Below are positions 1 to 6,792 of a stretch of DNA of 8,737 nucleotides, one piece after another. The position numbers and the translations under genes were made by a program. The notes under the pieces are model-generated. The model ran no database searches, was not told where the DNA came from, and worked only from the letters and a program-made list of their open reading frames with translations. Source of the DNA: Flavobacteriaceae bacterium. Lineage in GTDB: Bacteria > Bacteroidota > Bacteroidia > Flavobacteriales > Flavobacteriaceae. The stretch's first letter is position 1; each line of letters begins with the position of its first letter. The stretch covers positions 1 to 8,737 of the forward strand of contig WFZY01000327.1 in NCBI GenBank assembly GCA_015489265.1, read 5' to 3'.

Positions 1-55
1 AAAAATAACCGATAAACATAATAATATTGAAGTACAAAAAGTCCTAAAAAAATAA
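1..55 (+). CDS. C-terminal tail of an upstream gene (partial)
   Basis: Reading from base 2, one frame stays open to a TAA stop at 53-55 and gives a plausible C-terminal peptide (ITDKHNNIEVQKVLKK). The other two + frames stop within the first 15 bases. The peptide is charged and has no recognisable motif, so no function can be assigned. About 46 bases separate it from the next start codon. The codon use resembles the neighbouring genes, but 17 codons are too few to exclude chance. The true gene would start before the window. Confidence 0.45.
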   Translation, partial: KITDKHNNIEVQKVLKK

Positions 56-74
56 ATTAAGAATAGATTAATGT

Positions 75-82
75 TATCTTTA
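75..82 (+). promoter_or_regulatory. possible Bacteroidota -7 promoter element (TATCTTTA)
   Basis: TATCTTTA matches the Bacteroidota -7 consensus TAnnTTTG except for the last base. It lies 19 bases before the ATG at 102, a normal distance for the short leaders of this phylum. I see no TTG -33 element at about 19-21 bases upstream, so this is a weak call. It would drive the sulfatase-fold membrane protein. Confidence 0.35.
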
Positions 83-101
83 CATCAAAATTTATATAAG
101 C

Positions 102-1928
102 ATGTTAAAACATTATAAACCAATTTTTTACAACAGATTTTCATTAATTGCGCTTTTTTTTATTGTATATAGTTTGGTTTTCTCTTTAGCATTCGCTTCC
201 ATACACAAAATTGGTTTTAGTTTCATATTATTTGCCTTGGTGTCTTATGTCTTTTGGACAGCTACTGGTGTTTTCTTACAATCAATTCCAAAAAAGATTG
301 CACTAATCCTTATCGCCTTTTTAGCTTTTTTATGGAGCATACTTATATTAACAGCACCGGCTTTGTTCAAAGAATTTAAAGAATTTTTATCAACCGGATT
401 GGTGATACTACTTAAAGAACAACCGGTTTATTTCTGGGGATATGTCCGTCAAATAACCCATACTTTTTGGCAAATTTCCGCTATTATTATTTTAACCGGT
501 GTATTGTTTTGGATTTTCAGAAGACGTAAAGCTAATTATTTTCAAAAATCTAAAACAACTTTAATTTTTTCATTGTTAATCATTTTTTTAGCTAATTACA
601 CCTTAAATGTAGAAAGACATTATTTTCAAAAAAACTTTTTACCGGTTGATGTTCATACTTTTTATGCCATCAGAACCGGATTAAAGAAACAAAGTAAAGA
701 AAAACCTTTAAGACACTTTTTGGCTTCGGATTGGGATAAAAATTTACCGGACAATCAGAATGAAAAATACAATATCGTTTTAGTAGTCTTTGAATCACTC
801 AGTAAGGTTCCCTTGCCTTTTTATGGATTTGATAATAATTACATGCCCTTTATGACCGAATGGATTAAGCGTGAAAACAATCAATTTATTGTATTTAAAG
901 ATGGCATGTCAGTTTCCGGCGCAACCGATGTCAGTATGCCTACCATTTATACCGGAATTGGTCCCGAACGTGATTATTACGATTTGATTCACGCACCGTT
1001 TTTATGGGATTATGCCAAAAAAGCCGGCTATCAAACCATGCTAATCAATACGCAATCTCAGAAATGGAAACACATGGACAGCTATGTCAATGACAAATAT
1101 GTCGATGCTTATTTTTATCCAGAAAAATTAAATATGACTTTTATCAATGATATCGGAACTGACGGACTCTCTTTACTCAAACGCATAAAACCGGAAATTC
1201 TAAAACTCAAAAGTCCATTCTTTTTATATTATAATTCAAATGCTACGCATGGACCAACTCAAGATTATTCACCTGAAATAAAAGATTTTATAGGTATTAC
1301 TGATAAATACGGCAAAGCTTTATATATCACCGACCAAGAAGTTAAATTTATTGTTAAAACTCTTAAACAAAAAAAAGCTTTTGGTAATACCATTTTTATT
1401 TTTACTGCTGATCACGGTTACCATATTGCCAAAAGACGTTCCCGTTTATCATCGTTTTTTAAAGAAGCTCTTGATATTCCTATTTTAATACGTTTTCCCA
1501 AAAAATGGATTTCAACTCATCAAGACATCTATAAAACCGTAAGAGAAAACACTGGTAAACGAATTACCAATTTGGATATTGCCCCGACTATTTTTCATTT
1601 AATTTTTGATCAAAAACCGGATAGCTCTTATACCTTTTCGGGACGTAGTCTGCTTACACCAATTGATAACCACCGGACCATTATTGCACTCAGCACCAAT
1701 GAGACCCGGCATTGGAGTAGCGAAGGTTTTGGTATTTACAAAGATACGGTATCTTACATATTTCACGATGACAGTGGTTTTCATTTTTTTAATATTGCCA
1801 AAGATTCTATGCAGCATCACGATTTAATTCAAAAAATACAATCTAAACAAAAACATTATTTTGATAGTATCATTTCTCATCAAAAATATTTAGAGGATGT
1901 TTTGATAAGAACAGGATATTTGAAATAA
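102..1928 (+). CDS. membrane sulfatase-fold phospho-transferase (EptA/LtaS-like)
   Basis: This 608-residue protein has about five hydrophobic segments (roughly 14-34, 38-60, 66-88, 120-139, 152-170), then a large soluble domain expected in the periplasm. That is the layout of phosphoethanolamine transferases (EptA, MCR) and of lipoteichoic acid synthase. Alkaline-phosphatase-superfamily metal and catalytic positions are visible: E231 in VVFES, T275 in GATDVSMP (aligned with the nucleophile Thr285 of MCR-1), H383 in NATHGPT, and D437-H438 in TADHG. The sulfatase-type motif TNLDIAPTI follows near residue 490. The protein has no cysteine at all, so the disulfides of EptA/MCR enzymes are absent. 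The zinc-ligand His that follows DHG by about 12 residues in MCR-1 is also not evident. I infer transfer of a phospho-group (phosphoethanolamine or phosphoglycerol) onto a surface glycan or lipid; a true sulfatase or phosphodiesterase is also possible. The start is the ATG at 102. The gene ends in tandem stops (TAATAA). The fold is secure; the substrate is not. Confidence 0.85.
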   Translation: MLKHYKPIFYNRFSLIALFFIVYSLVFSLAFASIHKIGFSFILFALVSYVFWTATGVFLQSIPKKIALILIAFLAFLWSILILTAPALFKEFKEFLSTGLVILLKEQPVYFWGYVRQITHTFWQISAIIILTGVLFWIFRRRKANYFQKSKTTLIFSLLIIFLANYTLNVERHYFQKNFLPVDVHTFYAIRTGLKKQSKEKPLRHFLASDWDKNLPDNQNEKYNIVLVVFESLSKVPLPFYGFDNNYMPFMTEWIKRENNQFIVFKDGMSVSGATDVSMPTIYTGIGPERDYYDLIHAPFLWDYAKKAGYQTMLINTQSQKWKHMDSYVNDKYVDAYFYPEKLNMTFINDIGTDGLSLLKRIKPEILKLKSPFFLYYNSNATHGPTQDYSPEIKDFIGITDKYGKALYITDQEVKFIVKTLKQKKAFGNTIFIFTADHGYHIAKRRSRLSSFFKEALDIPILIRFPKKWISTHQDIYKTVRENTGKRITNLDIAPTIFHLIFDQKPDSSYTFSGRSLLTPIDNHRTIIALSTNETRHWSSEGFGIYKDTVSYIFHDDSGFHFFNIAKDSMQHHDLIQKIQSKQKHYFDSIISHQKYLEDVLIRTGYLK

Positions 1929-2000
1929 TAAGCCAAACCTTTATTAATTTTGAAAATATGACATCTAATAATCTAATTTTAGTTTTCAAACACAAAAACT

Positions 2001-2008
2001 TATCTTTG
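2001..2008 (+). promoter_or_regulatory. Bacteroidota -7 promoter element (TATCTTTG)
   Basis: TATCTTTG is a perfect match to TAnnTTTG in the 95-base gap between the sulfatase-fold gene and the first glycosyltransferase, 15 bases before the ATG at 2024. Transcription would begin around 2012-2016 and give a very short A-rich leader. The -33 region is T-rich (TTTT near 1977-1980) but lacks a clean TTG. I infer that this is the main promoter of the overlapping four-gene block that follows. Confidence 0.65.
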
Positions 2009-2023
2009 CCTTAAAATTATAAA

Positions 2024-3055
2024 ATGTATCCAAAAAATAAGTATTGGCAGCCGTTAATTAAGTTTTTAAAGAAAAATGGACTGGAAAATGAAATTTTTAT
2101 TGGACCGGAAGTCCTGTTATACGATTTTCCAAAAGTGTTCCCCTATCAGATTTTAAAAGATATCCGGTTAAGCGATTACAATTTTGAATACATTGTTTTT
2201 CATAAAAAACTACCCGAAGATTATACCAACGAATTTCTCGATTTAATTCAAACCGGATACAAACCGGTTTATGGCAATCATCTGTTTGTAATTTATAAAA
2301 AAAACAGAAGTGCTAAAGAAAAATTAGTGGCGTTGAAATCGGTAATTTACACAAAAATCAACTTTAAAAAATATTACAAACCAGAACTCAATAAACGTAA
2401 AGGCATTGTTATCACGACTTATAACCGTCCGGAGTTTTTAATCAACTTGCTCAGCCAATTAGAAAACCGTCCGGAAGAAATTTTGGTTGTCAATGACGGT
2501 TCCGATGAAATCTATCATCATCAATATGAGCAAATTAAAGAGCGTTATCCACAAAACACTTATATCGACAATCCGAAAAATTTGGGTTTGGTTTTTTCAA
2601 TGAACACCGGTTTTTCATACTTTTTATCAGACCCCAATGTAGAATGGATACATTATTTTCAAGATGATGTGGAAATTACCCCTCAATTTTTTGAAACTAT
2701 TGAAAAAGTTGCCGACAAAGAAGACCGACCTGTAATAACCGGATTTCATAAAGAACCGCATAAAATTTTTGGTACCAAAACCATCAATGGTGTTGAAGTC
2801 AAACTATTGCGTTCTGCCGGCGCACCGCATTTACTTATGCACCGCCAATATTTAATGGATAATATGCCCATTCCCAATCCGTATGTCGGGGCGCCCAAAC
2901 CCGACAGAGGCAAACCCGGACAAGGTTCGGACGAAGATTGGTGGTTGTTGTCGTGGGCACCTAAATCTATTGTGAAACGCGGCAAATATATCATTTCCAT
3001 TCCCGGATTGGCAAAATCGGATGCTGTCGGAGAATTGTCAACTTGGGAAAAATGA
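2024..3055 (+). CDS. family 2 glycosyltransferase with extra N-terminal domain
   Basis: This is a 343-residue cytoplasmic glycosyltransferase without membrane segments. The GT-A fold begins near residue 126 (GIVITTYNRPEFL). It continues with VVNDGSDE (D158, nucleotide-sugar binding), NPKNLGLVFSMNTGF, and the metal-binding acidic motif QDDVEI (D214, D215). A C-terminal segment contains GSDEDWW (D303-W307), a likely position for the catalytic base. Residues 1 to about 115 are not part of the GT2 fold. They carry a patterned stretch (IFIGPEVLLYDFPKVFPYQ, then EYIVFHKKL and KPVYGNHLFVIY) that I cannot assign. Donor and acceptor cannot be read from sequence. The ATG at 2024 is the first good start after the promoter. 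The stop codon overlaps the next gene's ATG by four bases (ATGA), so translation is probably coupled. Confidence 0.85.
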   Translation: MYPKNKYWQPLIKFLKKNGLENEIFIGPEVLLYDFPKVFPYQILKDIRLSDYNFEYIVFHKKLPEDYTNEFLDLIQTGYKPVYGNHLFVIYKKNRSAKEKLVALKSVIYTKINFKKYYKPELNKRKGIVITTYNRPEFLINLLSQLENRPEEILVVNDGSDEIYHHQYEQIKERYPQNTYIDNPKNLGLVFSMNTGFSYFLSDPNVEWIHYFQDDVEITPQFFETIEKVADKEDRPVITGFHKEPHKIFGTKTINGVEVKLLRSAGAPHLLMHRQYLMDNMPIPNPYVGAPKPDRGKPGQGSDEDWWLLSWAPKSIVKRGKYIISIPGLAKSDAVGELSTWEK

Positions 3056-4407
3056 AAGTTCAAGATTTTTTAAAAAATATCATTACTGAAAATTATTGTA
3101 GCGGTTGTGGTATTTGCACAGCTACAATAAACTCGCCTTTAACGATGCACTTGTCAGAACACGGTCAATATTTACCGAAACTTAAAGGCATTGAAAATCA
3201 ACAGAATATAATTTGTCCGTTTGACAATACACAACCTAATGAAAACGAAATAGCTCGAAAATTATATGATAATACCGGTAGTCAATTCAATCCGGAATTT
3301 GGTTTTTACCAAAATATTTATGCCGGTTATGTCGCACAAGGAGATTATCGTAAAACCGGCAGTTCCGGCGGTGGAGTATCATGGCTGACACAAACCTTAT
3401 TGGATAAAAATCTTGTGGATTACGTTTTAAATGTTACGGAACAAAATAATCCGGAAATCCGTTTTAAATATCAAGTTGCCAAAGATGTAAAATCTAATCG
3501 ATCAGGTTCAAAATCAAAATATTACCCTACGAATCTTGAAGAAGTTTTACAATTTGTCAAGATGCACAAAGGTCGTTATGCCTTAGTCGGGCTACCTTGT
3601 TTTATTAAAGGCATCCGTCTGTTGCAACAAACAGAATCTGTTTTTGCCGAACGCCTCAGATTTACTATCAGTATTTTTTGCGGTCACTTAAAATCGACAC
3701 ATTATTTATCATCACTAATTTCGCAATTTCCCGTTGATGAAAAAGCTGTTAAACATTTTGATTTCCGGTATAAACTACCCGGACATAAAGCTTCTGATTA
3801 TGGTACAAAAATCATCACTAATGAAGGAAAAGAAATTGTCAAAGTAAACAAAGAACTCTTTGGTACCAACTGGGGCTGGGGCTTATTCAAACTAAAAGCT
3901 TGTGATTATTGTGATGATATTATCGGTGAAACGGCAGATATATCCTTTGGTGACGCATGGATTCCCAAATATGAAAATGATTATCAAGGCACAAATATCA
4001 TCGTAACGCGTCATCCGGTTTTAGAAGATTTAATTCAAAAATATCGTACAAACGGGCACTTATATTATGACACATTAACACCGGAAGAATTGATACAAAG
4101 TCAAGCCGGTGGTTTCCGACACCGTCGGGAAGGCTTGGCATATCGCTTATATTTGCAACAAGAAAAAGGAAAATATGTGCCTGAAAAACGGGTAAAACCA
4201 GAAAAAGTTACATCTAAAAAAAGGCGAAAAATCTATAAATTACGCATGCAGTTGCAAGAAAAATCATTTTATTCTAAACACTATAATGATATTTCTGCTT
4301 TAAAAAAAGAATTATTACCTTTCATTCAAAAGTTAGAAAAAGTGTATGAACATTCCGCTTGGACAAAATTCAGACTAAAACTCAAAAAATGGCTCAAAAA
4401 TCAATAA
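3052..4407 (+). CDS. FrhB-like iron-sulfur flavoprotein of a glycan operon
   Basis: This 451-residue protein belongs to the coenzyme F420 hydrogenase/dehydrogenase beta-subunit family (FrhB/FdhB N- and C-terminal domains). An N-terminal ferredoxin-like motif CSGCGIC (C16, C19, C22) is followed by C55 in IICPF, a likely [4Fe-4S] ligand set. Next come GSSGGG (104-108), the typical flavin-domain motif, GLPCFIKGIRLL (C183), and CDYCDD (C284, C287) leading to ADISFGDAW (G300-W303). The family motif FRHRREGLAYRL follows. Residues about 371-451 form a basic, probably helical tail rich in Lys and Arg. Bacteroidota are not known to make F420, so the name should not be read as F420 use; FAD or FMN with ferredoxin or NAD(P)H is more likely. 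Relatives often sit beside polysaccharide pyruvyl transferases, as here, but their reaction is not established. I chose the ATG at 3052 over a TTG nine bases upstream because it makes the standard ATGA overlap. Confidence 0.85.
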   Translation: MKVQDFLKNIITENYCSGCGICTATINSPLTMHLSEHGQYLPKLKGIENQQNIICPFDNTQPNENEIARKLYDNTGSQFNPEFGFYQNIYAGYVAQGDYRKTGSSGGGVSWLTQTLLDKNLVDYVLNVTEQNNPEIRFKYQVAKDVKSNRSGSKSKYYPTNLEEVLQFVKMHKGRYALVGLPCFIKGIRLLQQTESVFAERLRFTISIFCGHLKSTHYLSSLISQFPVDEKAVKHFDFRYKLPGHKASDYGTKIITNEGKEIVKVNKELFGTNWGWGLFKLKACDYCDDIIGETADISFGDAWIPKYENDYQGTNIIVTRHPVLEDLIQKYRTNGHLYYDTLTPEELIQSQAGGFRHRREGLAYRLYLQQEKGKYVPEKRVKPEKVTSKKRRKIYKLRMQLQEKSFYSKHYNDISALKKELLPFIQKLEKVYEHSAWTKFRLKLKKWLKNQ

Positions 4408-5648
4408 AAAAAATATTTATTCACCGGTTTCATTGTCTTAATAATTACGGCACTGCCATGATGGGACTCGTAACCATTAATGAATTGCAAAAACGCTATG
4501 GAGACGATACAGAATTTTATTGTCAATGCAACGGATATTCCGGATTTGACAAAATACAATCGGAATTGGCAAAACCGGTAAAATTGAAAAACCACAAAGC
4601 TGTAAATTTTGTAACTTCAAAATACAAATGGGTGCGCTCTTACCAAAAAAGAAAATATTTGAGTGATGCCGGTGAAGTAGCCGCTTACGATGAAGTTTTT
4701 GTGTTAGGCGGTGACGATTTGTCAGAATATTATACCCAAAAAATCTATCGCGATTTGTTGCAATATTGGCGCTGGTCAAAGGCTACAAAGCTGGTTTTAT
4801 TAGGTCAAAGTATCGGACCCTTTGACCGCTGGAGAAACCGTTTTGTTATAAAACATTTTTATAAACATATTCCTATTTTTGTGCGCGATGCTTGGAGCAA
4901 AGACTATTTGAAAAAAACATTCGGATTAGAAAAAAACATCTATCAAAGTGCCGATTTAGCTTTTATGGATTTGCCCTTACAATCCAATAAAACCATCGAA
5001 ACAGAAATTTTAAATCGTTATAATTTAGAAAAGAAAAAATACATTACCTTGGTTATTTCCGGCTTGCAGGGAAAGTATTATACAGCGGATAAAAACGCTT
5101 ATTTCAATGCTTATAAATCATTGATAAAAAACATATTAGATAATAAAAATTACCAAGATAAAAAACTGGTTTTATTAGCTCATACGTTTCCACCACACGG
5201 GAATGAAGCGGCTCAAATCAAAGATTTTGTAAACTTTTTAAAAACAGATGCAACTTTTACAACTGACGATTTAGAAAGAATAATTCCCATTACCGATAAA
5301 ATATTAGCCACGCGTGCCCGTTTTATATTAGGCAACGGTTATTTGACTGTTACAGGACGGATGCATGCCGCTATTTCAACCTTGCAAATGGGGACGCCGG
5401 CTATCGCCTTATCGTATAGCGCTAAATATCAAGGGGTTATAGGCTTAAATTTAGATAGAAGTGATTTAATTATAGAGAGTAACGAGTCAAAATTGTGGGA
5501 ATCCGGTGAAATAGTCAACTTAATCATAGAAAAAATGGCTTATGTTACCGGCAATTATGAGCGTTTATCTAATGAAATAAAGCATAAAGTTGCCATTCAA
5601 AAACAATTAGTTGAAGAAACTTTTAACCAAATTGCCTCAAATATATGA
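4389..5648 (+). CDS. polysaccharide pyruvyl transferase family protein
   Basis: This 419-residue cytoplasmic protein belongs to the PS_pyruv_trans family (relatives include CsaB and WcaK), which has a GT-B-like fold. Visible motifs are HCLNNYGTAMMGL near residues 15-27, LGGDDLSEYY (G107-D110), LLGQSIGPF (G139-P144), IFVRDAWS, and the C-terminal family signature GRMHAAISTLQMGTPAIALSYS starting at G323 with H326. Characterised members add a pyruvate ketal from phosphoenolpyruvate to a sugar, giving the glycan a negative charge. Others have no proven reaction and could act as glycosyltransferases. The ATG at 4389 lies 19 bases inside the preceding FrhB-like gene. A TTG at 4359 is also in frame but would add ten residues of low-complexity basic sequence before the first beta strand, so I reject it. 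The overlap with the FrhB-like gene suggests that the two products are made together and act on the same intermediate. Confidence 0.85.
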   Translation: MAQKSIKKIFIHRFHCLNNYGTAMMGLVTINELQKRYGDDTEFYCQCNGYSGFDKIQSELAKPVKLKNHKAVNFVTSKYKWVRSYQKRKYLSDAGEVAAYDEVFVLGGDDLSEYYTQKIYRDLLQYWRWSKATKLVLLGQSIGPFDRWRNRFVIKHFYKHIPIFVRDAWSKDYLKKTFGLEKNIYQSADLAFMDLPLQSNKTIETEILNRYNLEKKKYITLVISGLQGKYYTADKNAYFNAYKSLIKNILDNKNYQDKKLVLLAHTFPPHGNEAAQIKDFVNFLKTDATFTTDDLERIIPITDKILATRARFILGNGYLTVTGRMHAAISTLQMGTPAIALSYSAKYQGVIGLNLDRSDLIIESNESKLWESGEIVNLIIEKMAYVTGNYERLSNEIKHKVAIQKQLVEETFNQIASNI

Positions 5649-6760
5649 AGATAGGTTACGACGCCAAACGCATGTTTCATAACAATACCGGCTTAGGCAA
5701 CTACAGCCGTGATTTAGTGCGTATTTTAGCAACTTATTATCCTGATAATCAATATTATTTATACAATCCTAAACCGGCAAAAGTCAACCGGATTCAGCTC
5801 AGCCCGCAGATGATCATCAACCAACCTAAAAATTGGTTAAGCAAAAAATTGCACTTCTTATGGCGTAGCCAATTTATAACTAAAGACATCAAAGCGGACC
5901 AATTAGATATTTTTCACGGATTGAGCGGCGAGTTACCTTTCGGCATTAAAAAAACCGGTGTCAAATCCGTTGTTACCATTCACGATTTGATTTTTTTGCG
6001 CTACCCTGAACTCTACAAACCCATTGATCGGAAATTTTATACCTTAAAATTTAAATATGCTGTCAACCATGCCGATCAAATAGTGGCTATAAGCGAACAA
6101 ACCAAACAAGATATCGTCCGTTTTTTCAAAATAAAGCCGGCTAAAATTAAAGTTATCTATCAAGGCTGTCATCAAGCTTTTAAAGAAACTTATTCCGATG
6201 AATTTAAAGCGGCAATCAAACAAAAATTCAATTTACCCGAAAACTTTATTTTAAATGTCGGTACCATAGAACCCCGCAAAAATGCTTTTAGCATCGTAAA
6301 AGCTATAAAAGACACAGATTATCAACTGGTTTTAGTCGGCAGAGAAACGGCTTATGCGCAAGAGATTAAAACCTATATTGCTAAACACAATATGCAAAAC
6401 AAGGTACATTTTCTCAAAAATTTAGGTTTAAAAGAATTGGCAGGCTTATATCAAATGGCTGATATGTTTATTTATCCCAGTATTTTTGAAGGTTTCGGCA
6501 TACCTTTAATCGAAGCATTGTATAGTCGTATTCCGTTGATTACCAACAGCAAAGGTGTTTTCCCTGAAGCCGCTGGACCCGCGGCTTTTTATTTGGAAAA
6601 TGTTAATAATCCCGAGGAAATAAAACATAAAATAGACGAAATATATCAAACCGATACGCGTGAACGTATAGATACAGGTTATGCGTTTGTCCAAAAATTT
6701 AATGATGAAAAAATCGCTGTGCAATGGCAAAATTTATATCAAAATATCATTGGAAAATAA
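5645..6760 (+). CDS. GT4-family glycosyltransferase
   Basis: This 371-residue GT-B glycosyltransferase of the retaining GT4 type would use a nucleotide sugar at the cytoplasmic membrane face. The N-terminal domain begins MKIGYDAKRMF and has the acceptor-side loop NNTGLGNYSRDL (residues 13-24), then DIFHGLSGELPF and VVTIHDLIFLRYPE. The C-terminal domain has LNVGTIEPRKN (G206-N213, donor phosphate binding) and the E-x7-E signature SIFEGFGIPLIEAL with E282 and E290. Length and motif order are normal, with no sign of truncation. The ATG at 5645 overlaps the preceding stop codon by four bases (ATGA), so it is the last gene of the coupled block. Donor and linkage cannot be read. The family call is secure. 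Confidence 0.92.
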   Translation: MKIGYDAKRMFHNNTGLGNYSRDLVRILATYYPDNQYYLYNPKPAKVNRIQLSPQMIINQPKNWLSKKLHFLWRSQFITKDIKADQLDIFHGLSGELPFGIKKTGVKSVVTIHDLIFLRYPELYKPIDRKFYTLKFKYAVNHADQIVAISEQTKQDIVRFFKIKPAKIKVIYQGCHQAFKETYSDEFKAAIKQKFNLPENFILNVGTIEPRKNAFSIVKAIKDTDYQLVLVGRETAYAQEIKTYIAKHNMQNKVHFLKNLGLKELAGLYQMADMFIYPSIFEGFGIPLIEALYSRIPLITNSKGVFPEAAGPAAFYLENVNNPEEIKHKIDEIYQTDTRERIDTGYAFVQKFNDEKIAVQWQNLYQNIIGK

Positions 6761-6763
6761 TTG

Positions 6764-6771
6764 TATATTTG
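6764..6771 (+). promoter_or_regulatory. Bacteroidota -7 promoter element (TATATTTG)
   Basis: TATATTTG matches TAnnTTTG exactly. It is in the only gap (32 bases) inside the glycosyltransferase cluster, 21 bases before the TTG start at 6793. I see no TTG at the usual -33 spacing; the nearest one (6750-6752) is too close. If active, it gives the bifunctional glycosyltransferase and possibly the Sua5 gene their own transcript. Confidence 0.5.
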
Positions 6772-6792
6772 AAGTCAAAAATTTTATAAAAA

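Noticed and set aside
1599..1827. Two open frames of 73 codons on both strands inside the sulfatase-fold gene
   Set aside because: Both are inside a well-supported coding region in other frames and show no recognisable protein pattern.
1949..1990. Inverted repeat TTTGAAAA / TTTTCAAA in the gap after the sulfatase-fold gene, as a terminator
   Set aside because: The arms are eight bases and nearly all A/T, the loop is about 26 bases, and no U-tract follows; such pairs are expected by chance in A/T-rich DNA.
3043..3051. Earlier TTG start for the FrhB-like gene
   Set aside because: ATG at 3052 gives the normal ATGA overlap with the preceding stop, and the added three residues match no family feature.
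2746..3063. 105-codon open frame on the - strand opposite the GT2 gene
   Set aside because: It lies entirely antisense to a gene with clear motifs, has no promoter or family pattern, and its sequence reads like the mirror of the GT2 codons.
4359..4388. Earlier TTG start for the pyruvyl transferase family gene
   Set aside because: The ten extra residues are basic low-complexity sequence read out of frame from the FrhB tail, and the ATG at 4389 sits just before the first beta strand.
3052..4407. Coenzyme F420-dependent enzyme
   Set aside because: The family name suggests it, but no F420 synthesis gene is seen and the phylum is not known to make F420; many family members use other cofactors.
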